DNA from: Kappaphycus alvarezii
Lineage: Eukaryota > Rhodophyta > Florideophyceae > Gigartinales > Solieriaceae
DNA: 64,000 nucleotides
Direction of reading: 5' to 3'
Assembly: GCA_002205965.3 (NCBI GenBank)
Contig: NADL03000756.1
Coordinates: forward strand, 186,001 to 250,000
Below, piece by piece: positions 36,214 through 48,228 of this stretch. Below the pieces are notes generated by a model that was given only the letters and a program-made list of their open reading frames with translations, was not told the DNA's origin and did not search any database. A program made the translations under genes and the position numbers. How positions within the stretch are numbered: position 1 is the first letter of the stretch; each line of letters starts with the position of its first letter.

Positions 36214-37220
36214 CTACCTCTGGTGGAGGTCGCGATAAAGGATTGATATCTTCTCTGCTTTGCATTTCGCGCCGCATTCAGAGAGGACATCGGGTTGAAG
36301 GCCCTCACTCCTGTTGGAGGGAGCGAGGGGATTCACGAAGGTAACATCAAAAAAGTCGGTCCCTCCGCTGCTTCCCATTGCCTGGATGTCTGGTCTCGTG
36401 CGGTGGAGACCATGGCGTGGCTCTACGACAGGATGACGAGCAGCTCTTGCCAGGTCTTTCGCGAGAAGGTTTACTTGGCGATCATGTCGGTTGATCCTGG
36501 GCTCCATGCAAGCAGTGCATGAGATGATCGCCATGTACATCGAGTGTGTCCGGGCAATTCCTTCTCGGGCATGGCGTGCCAGGGTGAAAAAGTGGGACTT
36601 GACAGTAGTATTGAAGCCACACCGAGAATTCTCGAGGTCAATGCTTGTCTGTAGTCCGGGGCATGGGGGACAATACACCCATTCCTTAAGCTCCCGGGAG
36701 GCCATAGACGCGCGAACGCCTGCCTCCTCGAATCCCAAGAGGAATTCGTTCTTGCACTGCTTCATGGATTGCGTCCGTCAGCGTCTTTTGCGAGCAAATT
36801 ACACTGAACGGGATAATCCTAGACGGCAGGCAAGAGGTCGACCACCCGATGGGCGTCTGCAGCTGCTTCGTATGTTCCCAGCTCCTTAAATAGGAGTTGG
36901 GAGCAAGGTCTTGCAAAGCTTGCTAGATGATGAGCTAGAAGCCAAGAATGCCGCAGCGCGATGTTCTTCGCGGAGGTGAGTCCGATCCCAAGAGATGGTT
37001 TTTTCTTGTCCTTGGGTTTGACCGGCAGCTGGAGTTCTCGGAATACTTCCGAGTCCAGTACTCCCCGTGCCAATTTTCGAATACAGTCCTCAATCATCTT
37101 GTCGAACTCTTCCGCTCCTCCAGTGCAAGACGGGGGCACCACCTGCAACAAATAGTCTACTTTGGAAACGACAAAGCTGTCCTGTAAAGCTTGTGCAGCA
37201 GGCCAACGGTCAGTGTACAC
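36214..37220 (-). pseudogene. LINE RT C-terminus plus restriction-like endonuclease
   Basis: Two open pieces. 37220-36819 has DYLLQVVPPSCTGGAEEFDK, LQLPVKP and GIGLTSAKNIALRHSWL, typical of the thumb/post-RT part of early-branching LINEs (the LPVxxGGLG pattern). 36765-36214 has YCPPCP...CTACMEPRINRHDRQ, then VVEPRHGLHRTRPDI and DFFDVTFVNPLAPS, the PD-(D/E)XK-like endonuclease that nicks target DNA in R2-type elements. A frame break separates them and the RT catalytic core is absent, so this copy is dead. Confidence 0.65.
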
Positions 37221-38392
37221 TGCAGAGACATGAGTAAAAATGAATGAATGGTCCAGAACACTTCTATGCCGCTACACATTTTGCAATGCAAGCCAAATAA
37301 GGTAAAGCCCATAGCTCGTTCAATGCCTATGGTACCACTAAATGATCTGCCCCAGGAAAAACAGCTGAGGAAAGTTGAACTATTTTTGAAGAAATTGCGT
37401 CTCGTTGGCCCTACAAACCCGAGAGACTGAATGCATTAAACTTCTTCTGACCTGAATAGAAGATATTACATCTACGGGCAAATTGAAACGAGACGATATT
37501 CCGCAGAAACTTTTCACTCGGGAGGAACGAGACGCGAGATGTTCAATATGGCCCCATGAACTAATTACGGCTTATGCTCAATACCTTCTCGCCTGATTCA
37601 TCCATAATATCTTGAATGATGCCCGCCTATGATCAGTGCAGTCTCACCAACGGAGATGTCCAGCTAAGGCTAAACTGTCGGTTAAGCGGAGTTTCTTTGG
37701 TGTTTTGCACACTTTGAGGTGGTGTACTGCGGCGGGAGGTTGGGTATAATATTTGAAAGATGCGAGTGGCTGTGCCCCAGGATATGCCATTGTGTACCAA
37801 GCGGATATGTCCTCGCGTCGATTTAAGAATTGCATGGATACCGCAAAAGAACAACTTGGAGATTATGAAGAATGATTACAAATCAACTAAACGAAACCAA
37901 CTGGCCTATCTTCCTTGCTCCCACTCGCTTGACATCGGTGGTAGGGGTAAATCGTCTGGAGAAGAGATACTCAGAACTAAATACCCCAAGAAGGAGGTGT
38001 TTCAAGCGACTAAAGTGCTACCGTGGAATAGTTGAATGAACAAAAAGGAGTGGATAAGGAAGAAAGTGGAGAGGGCTACAAGCTAGTACGGAAGGGGCAG
38101 GGTCTACCACTGATGCTTTGTGACCAGCATAGGAAAAATTTTTCTTGGGTCTGAAGTTGACTCTCAACTTCCTACTACTCGGGACTTGACTTGAAGTTGT
38201 CTGCCAGCTTGCTTGACCTCCACACAGGAAAAGTTTACTTAGCCTATGTACACTTTTTGGCTAACCCTAACGTCTCAAAGAAACACACTAAGAACCATAA
38301 AATGCATCAAATGGAATCGTGTGAACGAGAAAGACTAACAGCAGATACTACCAGGATAAATACCTAGATTCCTTCCTTAATATCTTAGTCCT

Positions 38393-39059
38393 CTAGATCA
38401 GAGCCAAAACGTTCCCCAAAATATCTATTCCACCCAAGCAGTCCCCACAAATATCCGCGAACGGCTTAGAATTCTCCATTGCCTCCTGCGAAATATCTAG
38501 ACCACTGAAGATGCCCCCATCCGGTTCCAGAGTTGGGACCACCTGGTCCATATTTTCCGGCCCCTTCCCCACTATTTCAGCACTTTCCATGTCTCCCTCC
38601 CCCTCATCCCCTCATCCTCCTCTTCACCCTTCTCTTCATCTTCATCAGAAGAGTCAGAGATCACAATCACTCCCTCAGTCTCCCTTCGTTCTCCATGGGA
38701 GCTTCCCCACCGTTGTACAAAAGTGGCTCCCACGGGTCCACCCAGTCCTCCACATCCTCCTCCTCCTCCTTCTCTTCTTTCTCTTCCTCCTCTCTCCTCT
38801 CCTCCTACTCCTCTTCCTCCTCTTCCTCCTACTTCTCTTCCTCCTCTTCCTCCTACTTCTCTTCCTCCTCTTCCTCCTCTGCCTCTTCCCCCTGCTCGAA
38901 GCAGTTACGGCGGACCCACTCCCGAACGCGTTCCCGGTCCAACCTTCTACAGTAATCATCGTAGTTGGTTGGACCATTTTCCATCAGGGGCAGAGCGTTG
39001 AGGGGACGGCGGCCTCGGTATGACTTGGCGATGGTGCGGGAAGGGCGGAGGTTGGTCAT
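38393..39059 (-). pseudogene. acidic protein gene of the 1.5-kb repeat family
   Basis: ATG 39059 opens MTNLRPSRTIAKSYRGRRPL, then GPTNYDDYCRRLDRERVREW, a Glu-rich tract, VEDWVDPWEPLLYNGGEAPM, a VIVISDSSDEDEE segment that looks like a SUMO-interacting motif, and a C-terminal block GLDISQEAMENSKPF...ICGDCLGGIDILG. The same order is recognisable in copies 2 and 3. In this copy a 24-base tandem repeat inside the Glu tract puts TAG in the main frame, and two more frame changes follow, so it is broken or mis-sequenced. I know no family with this order; it may be a transposon protein or a duplicated host gene. Confidence 0.5.
38755..38890. repeat. CTC/CTT microsatellite with 24-bp units
   Basis: A CCTCCT-rich tract containing about three 24-base units of the type CTTCCTCCTACTTCTCTTCC. 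It underlies the Glu tract on the minus strand; the Leu/Ser/Pro ORFs on the plus strand are its shadows. Confidence 0.85.
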
Positions 39060-39510
39060 GTTGAAGGCAAAAAAAGGGGTGAGCCGATGGGGTGATTGAT
39101 GGCGGGGGGGTCTGCCTCAACGACGTCGATTTCGGACTTTAAATAGGGCAACGTATTCGAAAAGTTTCACGGCCTGGGACGAAATAAAAAATGGGAAGCA
39201 ATGCCACAGCTTTGAATATGCATGCGATTGGGACAATAACTAAAACTCTGCTTGATAAAATATCGGAACTGAATTTGGAGGACGAAGCGGATCACGAGTC
39301 GAAATATTCCTATTCTGAAAAAGGAGTACCAAAATGCTCAAAGAAAAAAGAAATGGAGTTGCACAGTGAATTTGGATTCATGGGAAAAAACTGCTCCATG
39401 ATTTTGTTCCTAAAAGAAAATTGATGGGAAGAGATGTTTTTGGAGAATCATGGGGAGGGAGAAGACAGAAGTCTGTAGAGAGGACCACTCTCCTACAGAA
39501 AGGATCGTTT

Positions 39511-40555
39511 CCGTACCAACACTGGGTCATATACACACAAAATTTCTTAGTTGTGTTCGCTGGATTAGGACATCCATTCGGGTGGTACTTCCACAATGAT
39601 CGCGACTCGTAATTTCAACTATGCAATTACCGCTACCCCAGTCGAACATATCCCAATCTCCAAGTAGGCGGGTCGAAATGGTACTCCCGCGCCCCATGGC
39701 AGGTCCGGCTTCGAGGAGGCCGCAACTCCTCCCCGAGCACCGTTTCTATGCCCCACGCAAGGTCAATAATTGAGATAGTGGCACAGCTATTGGTTCATGT
39801 GCTCATCGTCTGCAATGGGAAGTCAAATACTGGGCAACAGGACACCCCGAGGAGGCCAAGTTGAATCGACAGTTGGCAAAAGGGATCTGGTACTGCGGTT
39901 GCCACAACCAATATTTTCGCTACAAGGTCTACGGACAGGGCGAGAAGGGCTCTACACGTTCTCTCAGTCGCAATACCCCAAATATACAGTTCATAAAACG
40001 CCCGAACGCTAGATACGCCTCTGCGGTGCGCATTTACTAAAGTCAGCACCGCAGCGGAACTCCACGGCGCCGCCAGATCGTCACTCCAGTTGCACAGCCT
40101 GTGAGCAGGCAGCTCCAGCTGTCCAGCTCCAAAATTTTCCCGCCGCGCCAACACCGATCTTGCAAGCTCGGGATGAGTTCGGAATTTCTTAAGTGCTCAA
40201 CCTTTGCCTACACTGAGGGCGATGTTCAAAACGCGTATGCTCCTTTTATCCCAACAAACGCCCGAATTTAAAAGGATACGCCACGAGATCTTTGCTAAAG
40301 CGATCAAAAAGCAGTGCGGGCCTGAAATAACGAACTGGAAAAAATTTACCACTTCTTTCAAAGATTTTATGCTCCCTACGGCGATGGTGACAAACCTCGC
40401 ATGTTCTGAGTCTATGTAAATTAAAAACCGTAGCTTATTCAAGTAAAAGATGAGCGAAAGACTGAGCCTTTGTAACACTTATCACCACACAACTCTGCGG
40501 AAAACAGCCTCAACGAAGTCCACAACTTAAAAGGAACGCCCGGTTACTAAGCAGG
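39511..40555. other. spacer between repeat copies 1 and 2
   Basis: Includes a GC-richer stretch at 39660-40170 with a 119-residue minus-strand ORF (40154-39795) of no recognisable family. No supported gene. Confidence 0.3.
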
Positions 40556-41990
40556 GATAGTGGTAGGGATAAATCTACCGAGGATATTATTCTCGTAGCC
40601 AGCTGACGGAGGCGTTGCATGCGACAAGAGTGCCACCGAAGTATGGTTGTGGGAACGAGAAGAGATGAACAAGGAAGAGGTACTAATAGGCTACAAGGTA
40701 GTATAAAAGGAGTAGGTCCTATCAACTATGCTCAGGGGCTAGCGTTGAAGGAAGGTTTCTTAGGGCAGAAGTTGACTTCCAACTTATAGACTACTTGGGT
40801 GTGCACTTGAAGTTGTTCCCCAACTTTCTTGACCTCTAAAAGAGAAAACAGTTGATTCAGGTTATACAGACTGCTTGGATAATCATAAAGCCTCAAGCAA
40901 GCGTAGTAATTACCATAGGAAGCACTAAAACAGATCATGTGGCTGATAAAGACTGACCATAGGATACCTTCACAATAAATATCTATCTCTATTCCTCATA
41001 ATCACTATCTTCGAGATCAGAACAAACAGCTCTTGCCAAATATCCATACTACCCATACAGTCTACACATATCCCTTCGAATGGTTCGCAGCTTCCTATAG
41101 CCTCTTCTGAAATATTTAGACCACAAGAGATATCCTTATGCACTTCCATGACCGGTATCACCTGGTATGCCTCTCCTAGCTCTTATCCTGCCTCAACATT
41201 TGGAAGTTTCTGGTCCAATTCTACCAATCCCAACTCCCTCCGGCAACCAATCCTTCCCCTGATTCCTCGACCACGGACCGATATTCTGCTCTATCCATGC
41301 CCTCTTCGTCCTCCTCTTTCTCATAAACCAGCTCAGGGACTACCTATTCCCCGAAGAAGTTCCAGCTCTTTTCCTCGACCTCCTCAGCTTCATGCTCACT
41401 CACCTGCCTCGCTTCTTCTTCTAAAAAAGAAGGCAGAAGAACTCGATAATCTCTTTTTTGGTCTGCTTGTGGAGGTATTCATCGGCATCGTTTTCCCCGA
41501 AGGCGTCGCGTTAGAGCCCATCTATGGGGTGCGAACGGCGGTTTTTGGAAATCGGGTAGAGAGGCGAGGTAACATCATATTTCTGGTAAAGAAATGAGTA
41601 GGTGAGCTGATTTGTTTGTTAATGGTAGGTATGATGCTTCGGCAACGGCTCTGTAGCACTTCAAATAGGGGCATGTATTTGGTAATGTTCACTGTCTTAG
41701 CGAAAAAAACGCGGGGAAATGTCGCAGCTTTGAATTTACACGCAATCGGGGCAATACTTAATTTCGAGGACGAAGCGGATGACGAGTCGAAATATTTCTT
41801 TTTGAACAAGGACCAAAATCCTCAGAGATAAAATGGAAAATGGAATTGTACAGTGAATTTGGATTCACAGGGGAAAATTAGTTTTAGCATTTTGTTCTTG
41901 AAAAGAAATAGGTGGGAAGAGTTGTCTTGAAAATTCAGAGGTCAGTAATTAAGAAGACAGAGGTTTGTAAAGAGGACTCGCTTTCCTACA
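40556..41990. repeat. 1.5-kb dispersed repeat, copy 2
   Basis: Second copy, same orientation, 2.6 kb downstream of copy 1. On the minus strand the acidic-protein gene is recognisable but eroded: ENDADEYLHKQTKKEIIEFF near 41450 aligns with ENGPTNYDDYCRRLDRERVR of copy 1, and GLNISEEAIGSCEPF...ICVDCMGSMDIW (41161-40970) aligns with the C-terminal block. Divergence is high, so the copies are old. Confidence 0.65.
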
Positions 41991-43483
41991 GAAGGGGCGG
42001 GTGTTCTAACAACAGATAGCTTATCGAAAATACCCACAGGGAAACTAAACTGGTGAAAGAGGGACCTTACGGGAAAGCAGCTTAAGCCTTGCCTTTAGGA
42101 GGTGTTATAAGGGCGACAACAGAACTATTGTATGCATTTATCGATCAACACCCCGAAATTCTTTTTTGAACTGAGCTCCCACAGATAAGATCCATAGATA
42201 TCCTTCCATTGAAACATATTAAAAATTAATAGTTAGTGCGCGCTGTACGACAGTTTAAACCAGGACCCGCTTCTGGGGTGCCGAGCCTAAACCATTCCAA
42301 GTAGTGGAATTCCTCAAGTATTCATCCCCTCGAGCTAACTAAGAGTTTTGATGCCCTGATAAACGTGCTCAACATTCTTTAATCTGTAAAAACCTTTTAC
42401 GCGCTTGCAACATGGATCGTAGCATTTTTCACATCAATTTACAGAAAGGATCACACGTTGGAACCAATTGTCGTCGAAAAGACTCTATATCCCTTATTAG
42501 GCCCTTAAATCATGAAAGGTCTTCTGGAGAGGCTGCGTAATGCCTTCAGCTGCTTCCGCTCGGCTTGTCTCCTCAAACTAGGACAGACAGAACCATTCAA
42601 GACTTCAGAAGAGTTTTTGTAGCAATTTAACGCCAGCCCCGAGTATGAACTGCTCATGCTTGAACAGACGCGAACAAATTAAATCTCTACAGACGCTCTG
42701 GTTTTGTCGAAGCAGCCCAATATTTCGCTCTGAAAATTTCCCATTTGATTTCATACTAGCATGCAAATCACTCTGTTCATCGATGAATAGGTTTGAAACT
42801 AGTCAAAAGCTCCAGATGATCTCAAAAAGGATTTAATCAGGATACAATGCTCTTCAACATTGATTTAGACTTCATGAAAAACGATATATCTTAATGATTT
42901 AGAGACGACAATGACCTAAAATTCGGCAATTTTCTTCTTCATCTTTGGTATCATCACGATAAGTACGTAATCTTGCGGAGGACGACAAAAAACAGCAGCG
43001 CAGCACTGATTATTCCCTTTTCCCAGTACGGTACAAATCTAGCCTGCCATCTGGGGCCGAAAAAATGCACCGTTTAATGGCCCATTCCTCACCTGATCCA
43101 AAAGAACGGCGTCATCAGCGGGAAATGATGCAATATTAAAGGGAGGGTACGCTCGTACTGAACGCCTCTGTTGGTTCAAAAAATTTCATGGGAACTATTT
43201 TTCTGCACACGTCGCATCTCTTGGACTATTTTTGACTTCGTTTGTAATCTATAGAAGATTCAGGTGTCCTTTCAAGTCCTCAGTAAGTGCTCCGGAGTCT
43301 GTCGAATCAGACACCACCTCCATATTATCGTTCTATCATGCAACCTGGATGGTGCTGAAGAGGTCGATGAAGTGATGAAGTACTGCATTCAGGCCGTGGA
43401 TGTCGGGTTCTTGAAAAGGAATTACTAAAGAGGAGAGAATAAATCTGTGCATATGCGCGATAGCTTAATGTAGCCCTCTCCAC
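41991..43483. other. decayed sequence, no gene called
   Basis: Short ORFs only. A plus-strand stretch near 42610-42670 (ASPEYELLMLEQTRTN) vaguely recalls retrotransposon gag but is too short to claim. Confidence 0.3.
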
Positions 43484-43840
43484 TGCACCCTTTTCATGAG
43501 GCTGTTATTCTGCTTTATCTGCACCCCTTTTATGAGGCTGTTATTCTGCTTTATCTACAAAGTAGATTTCATATTGATATTCATGTATTGTCCGGTCTAT
43601 CTCGGCCATAGAATCTGTAGATATTTACAACTAGAAATATTTATAGATACTCTATCTAGGATGATCTTTATTGTAGTAGAAACTACATACATTGCATGCT
43701 AGATCTACCTTACGGTACCAGAAACGTGTATAAGTAATGCGAATATCGCGCTCGAGCAAATTAAGGGAGCAAACAATTAATCTATCTTCAACCAAACCCA
43801 GCGAGCATAAACAAAATTTTCAGAGTCACTCTCTAGCGCC
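43484..43840 (+). repeat. degenerate direct repeat, copy A (LTR-like)
   Basis: Aligns with 51270-51615 through TATTGATATT-ATGT, AATCTGTAGATA, ATCTTTATT-TAGTAGA, ATCTATCTTCAACC, CATAAACA and CAGAGTC-CACTC-AGCGCC. At its left end a ~37-base unit (TGCACCCTTTTCATGAGGCT and following) is duplicated in tandem at 43484 and 43520. It could be a solo LTR or one of a pair. Confidence 0.6.
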
Positions 43841-44423
43841 CTTCTGTTTTTACTATCTTGGAATTAACAGCAATCAGTATTTATCCGTGGTTTCATGTTT
43901 TTCGAAAAGTAATTTCCTACATTTTTAAATGAGAATAATCCTATTAGTTGCGGTTTACAGCAATGTTTAGATCTACGTGTAAACCTGCAAATTATAACCA
44001 CAAGATTACCTCTTCCATTCTCTGAACACTTGATAATGACCGACAATCAACTGTAAAGGCACATAGTACCCTAATCTGTACCAATTCTTGGGCCAGTTGC
44101 GTCTAGATCAATACTTACCAAAGTACTCAAAGTTCAGCTGCCCCATAACTCCTGCGACTTTTTTGCGCCTTCAATAGCAGGAACTACGCAAAAGTGACCG
44201 TAAATATCCCGACCAGCTCCCTGCATAATACCGCTCCTCTCCAGATTCCTCTTGTCGGCAGTTTGGCGAGCCATATTGCAAAGGAGGCCGCAGTGACTAA
44301 TCGAAAACTGACGAATAGACCTGGAAACCCCCTAATTTGAACATTGTGAAATCCAGAAAAAATAGTTTTGAATCTGATTGCGAAGGCCAACTAGGAGCTT
44401 TTATTTGTGTACGTGGGCATTTA
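43841..44423. other. no gene seen
   Basis: Sequence between the direct repeat and the left end of the pogo element; short ORFs without recognisable domains. Confidence 0.3.
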
Positions 44424-46433
44424 CAGTAGTCCCTCGTTTCAAGCAAATTTGAGGTGGACACATACAGATTCTTTACAGATGTGGAATCATTTACTGGGGC
44501 GCCGGCATTTATTCCTTGAGCAACGAATAAAGAGTAATCCAGCGCATGCCAGACACTACCTGACCTCTCAATGCTCGCAAAAAGGGCGGAAATGATTAAC
44601 AAGCTACAACTCTAAATTCCGCTGACACTCTTAAACGACTAGACACGTTTGGACGGCCCCTATCTGCTTTTGAAGCGTAAGTGACGACCCGACGTCATCA
44701 TCGGCATTAAAAGCATCAGTGTTGTCTGTAGATTTTGCTTTTAGCTCCTGTACAATACTTTGAGCCCAAACTGACTCATGAAAAGGCACCAAAAAGTCAT
44801 TATCGGCATTATTCAAGAGATTTCTGATAGGCATGCTTCTCTAGCATCCCACAAAATTGGTTAAAACCGTTCCTAAAGCAACTGTATCTGACGCCACCAA
44901 AGCATCTCCATCACAAATTTTATCCCCTACAGACTCAAACCCACACCAAATTCCAGCAGCTTTCAATGGTTGACGATCTTAATTCCTTCTACTTTGACTG
45001 CAAGTAACGCCTGGATGTTTACTGTTCAATCTTATAGACATTATCTTAACCATCCATTGCATCCAGAACTCATTTGTACTGGATTGTGCGATATCGACGT
45101 TTTAAACTGGCAGTAGTGCCAGCATCAATGTGTTATATACGCGACGTAGTGTTGGCGGGTAGAAACTTAACTTAAATAATAGAAAAATGAGGCAAAATAT
45201 CTGCAGATATATGACCAGAAACGTTGTCAAGCAACAGCAAAATTTTTCTTCCGGATGTCTAGGAAATGGATGTGTCCAGATTTTCAACCATTTGAAGAAT
45301 ATTTCCATTTTCATCCCTGCATTATTATTGCAGGAGTGATAAAAAACAAGTTTCGCCCTATTCTTCTTCTTGAAGCAACGTGGCATGTGACCATTTACTA
45401 TGAAGAGGAGAGGAAATTTACTGTTCCAGTTACGTTCGAAAACACCAGAAGCTACAGTCGCTTTTTGTCTTTTTTGCGAACAGGCATCGATGTTTGACTA
45501 ATTGTATGATCCAATGACATGGCATAGTTCAAGCCAGTCCCATTAGCACTCCAAAAATCTCTTGAAAAACGGATGAATGCTGCAAAAAGCTCCAACAGCT
45601 CCCTTTCTATTGCCTGCTCACCTGCATCTGCTGCTTCAGAGTGCATTTTGCGGGACTTCAAATTCCACCTCTTCTGAAACCTCCACAGCCAACCAGCAGA
45701 AAACTTCAGATCAACGCGAGAAGACTTTGGAAGTAAGCCACTGACTTCCGCCAACAATCGGGCCCCTTTTGCTCTGACACATTACCAGTCAAACATCTGC
45801 CGGAAATGTTTTGGTCGTTGATCCATTCTAAAAGCTGACGCTCTACAGAAGCCTGTGCTGGTGTCCATTTCGCTTCGCATCATTGGAGGGGATGCTACTG
45901 ATTTTAGAGAGAGAAGAAGAAAGAAGAGAGAGGGCAGAACGGGAGGGTGCAAAGGAAAGCTTGAACTGGACGCGAGCCCATGCCTACTCTGCAACATCGT
46001 CATAAAGTAGTTTCTTTATTTTTCTGCGTTATTTGATTTCTGCCTGAATGGCGGTACGCTGTTTGTTTGTGGTAGTTTCTTGGAATTGCTGTGAAAGCTG
46101 TAGAGAATGGCCGGGCTGTGTTTGGTGCGACAACGCCCTGTGGCTTGATTGCTTGAGCAGCAGTGTGCATTGCGATTTTCAGACGGGGAGAGCTAGATAA
46201 AATGTTTCATGGAACGGTCAGTGACCGTTGCATGCGAGGGTGCATAAGTGCTGAAATTCAATTAGAAAATAACATTTTTGTACTTCGATTCCTTGTGATA
46301 TTCTCTTATGACGAGGAAGCACGTAACGGCCTCTACGATGTGATTTTGGGGGTCATCATACTTGTAGTCTAATTGCAGTTGCTTGGGCCGAGGGATTCCT
46401 TACGTGAGGTGTGTTTCTAGCAAAGGACTACTG
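44424..46433 (-). mobile_element. pogo-type DNA transposon with both ends
   Basis: Left end CAGTAGTCCCTCGTTTC at 44424 and right end, read inward on the minus strand, CAGTAGTCCTTTGCTAG at 46433 are inverted repeats of the pogo/Tigger type (CAGT-GTCCC). Each is flanked by TA (44422-44423 and 46434-46435), the expected target duplication. The length of 2.0 kb is normal for the group. It encodes a CENP-B-like transposase on the minus strand. Confidence 0.8.
44631..45960 (-). pseudogene. pogo transposase (CENP-B HTH plus DDE), inactive
   Basis: Minus-strand reading gives RMDQRPKHFRQMFDW, stop, CVRAKGARLLAEV, then the CENP-B helix-turn-helix FSAGWLWRFQKRWNLKSRKM. The DDE start SANGTGLNYAMSLDHTIS stands where active proteins have DETGL: the first Asp is lost. 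RCFKKKNRAKLVFYHS and EIFFKWL follow, and the conserved LLLLDNFSGH strand is readable only in an alternate frame near 45240. The tail (44834-44631) ends LTLQKQIGAVQTCLVV, like the usual pogo C-terminus. A stop at 45785 and several frame changes confirm inactivation. Confidence 0.75.
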
Positions 46434-47100
46434 TATACGCCACCGAACGGGTTCAAGCGATTGTTGGCCGAAAAATAGGGTCTTTCGTCAACTTGAGAGC
46501 CCCAGAAGCAGAAGATTGGTTTCGTCGACCAGAATAGCCTATTAGGAAACCGGTATCTGGAGTTTACGAGGTGAAAATACACTTTTACTTATGCACAATT
46601 ATGTCCAATGGCCAAAAGACGTTTTTTGATTGTCTTCTCATCCCCAGACATTTGGGCGCATAGTGCATTCAAGAAAAATCCGGCACCCTAAAAGCTTTGC
46701 CCGAATGTAGTCGAGAGCCACTCCCATTTAAAGCAACATTTTTGGGCAATCCCACCGCGCCAGCCCAAAACGTAAAATAGATGGACAAGCACTGAACATG
46801 TATTGGGCATCATAAAAAATAGGAATAAGGTTTACTTTTTGGTCCGTACATTTCCAACGTAGCGTTCCCATGTATCAACTGTAAACTAAAAATGGTGATA
46901 ACTCCCTTCTTCATCCAACACCGAGGGCCCCGCATTCCCTTTCGCAAACCATTTAGCCTTTCCTCTCACAGTGACGACAATCTCTTCAAACGCCCTGCAA
47001 TAGGACTGCACTGCTCTGTTCTTTTGCATGTGCCTCGACCAAACAAAACGAAAGTGTCCACACTATTTACTGACAGACTCCCCGACGCAATTTAGTCCGA
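46434..47100. other. no gene seen
   Basis: Between the pogo element and the Harbinger transposase. Only short ORFs; it may contain the left end of the Harbinger element, but no terminal repeat could be identified. Confidence 0.3.
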
Positions 47101-47123
47101 GAGCGAGGAAGAGGACAGAATAA

Positions 47124-48228
47124 TTGGCCCATTTATCTCAATTGCCGCTACCGCAATTAAAGATGAGAGTTCATTGGGGGAGGTGGGTACCCACGCTGAA
47201 GCCAAACTCCCGGGTGGGTCAAGGCCCGGTCGTCGTCCGAATAATGATATCAGGCGCACAGTCGGGCGCGGAGCAAGTAGGTCTTGACTATTTACAACAA
47301 ACCTACCCAGATCCACCCATCAAGTTAGAAGAGGAGTTTGAGAGGCGTTTCTCAGTTACAAGGGCAATATATGAAATGGTACGAAGTGATATTGTTAATT
47401 TTGATCCCTTCTTCAAACAAAAGGCCGACGCGCTCGGGGTACTGGGGGATCGAAAGACAAAAAGCTAACAGCTGCGCTCCGTATGTTGAGTGGTAGAATG
47501 GCTTCTGAAAAAGTTGTAGAGTATGTTTTTCTATCTGGCAGTATGATTTTGAAGTTTTCATTGTGTTTCTGTTCAGATGTCACCATTATGAATGAGAAGA
47601 CGTGGTTACGAAGGGCGGACGCAGATGAAATTAGAATGATAGAAGCAGATTACGCGTAGCTTGGCTTTCCGTGCTGTCTAGGTTCTGTCGACTGCTCTTC
47701 GAGGTTTCGGAGTAAAATGCCCCATTGCCTGGCAAGGAGTTCACGAGGAGAAGGATAAATTGCCAGCTCGTCGGTGGAGGTGGTCTGTCATGATAAAATA
47801 AGAATTTAGCATGCAATGTTCCGCATACCGGACTAAAAAACGACAAGTCGATCCTAGTTCAGAGTATCTTTTTCAACGACATTCGGGCTGGCGGTTGGCC
47901 CCAATATCAGCCCTTGACAAATGTTTTAGGTATGGAGCTGTCATGGTTCTGTTTTCTGGCGGATGGAATGTACCCTGATTACCGTCTGTTCGCGAAAAAT
48001 TACCCCAATACCCGGACTTTGAGGGAAAAAAGGCTCAACAGGCAACAAGAGTGTGCTACAAAAGGGGTAGAGATTATATTCCCGGTAATGTTTGGACAAT
48101 TTGAGATGCTACCAAGGCCATCCAGATTGCATAAGTTAGAAGACATGGACCGAGTTTTTAGAGCATGCTGCATTTTACACAATAGGATAGCAGCGTGGGT
48201 ACAGTGGAAAAGGAAATTTTCGGCTTAA
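47124..48228 (+). pseudogene. PIF/Harbinger-like transposase (DDE_Tnp_4), degraded
   Basis: The N-terminal part reads EFERRFSVTRAIYEMVRSDI and FDPFFKQKADALGVLGDRKT, the helical region before the catalytic domain. In other frames follow GFPCCLGSVDCSS-like sequence (first Asp), CPIAWQGVHEEKDK, then LADGMYPDYRLFAKNYPNTR (second Asp) and, after KRLNRQQECATKGVE with the Glu, FRACCILHNRIA. All three acids are still traceable, but four or more frame breaks and stops make the gene dead. Terminal repeats were not found. Confidence 0.7.

Larger units (their letters stand above)
35895..37440 (-). mobile_element. 5'-truncated LINE (non-LTR retrotransposon) with 3' tail
   Basis: Minus-strand order is the end of the reverse-transcriptase region, a Cys/His finger, a restriction-like endonuclease domain, a stop at 36214, then about 320 bases of 3' sequence. 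That 3' tail recurs at 56735-57007 and, inverted, at 59715-59897. The 5' part of the reverse transcriptase is missing. Confidence 0.65.
37940..39510. repeat. 1.5-kb dispersed repeat, copy 1
   Basis: Aligns with 40556-41990 and 54140-56170 in the same orientation: shared landmarks are a GGGCTACAAG(C/T)TAGTA-like block, an ACTTGAAGTTG(T/C)block, a block reading GAAGTTGAC in two copies, and a right-hand block with GGAC-GAAGCGGATGACGAGTCG-like sequence. Copy 1 carries the best-preserved minus-strand gene. No terminal repeats or target duplication were recognised. Confidence 0.7.

Noticed and set aside
38511..39023. Leu- and Ser-rich plus-strand ORFs up to 170 residues
   Set aside because: They are produced by the CTC/CTT microsatellite; the minus strand carries the residues conserved among repeat copies.
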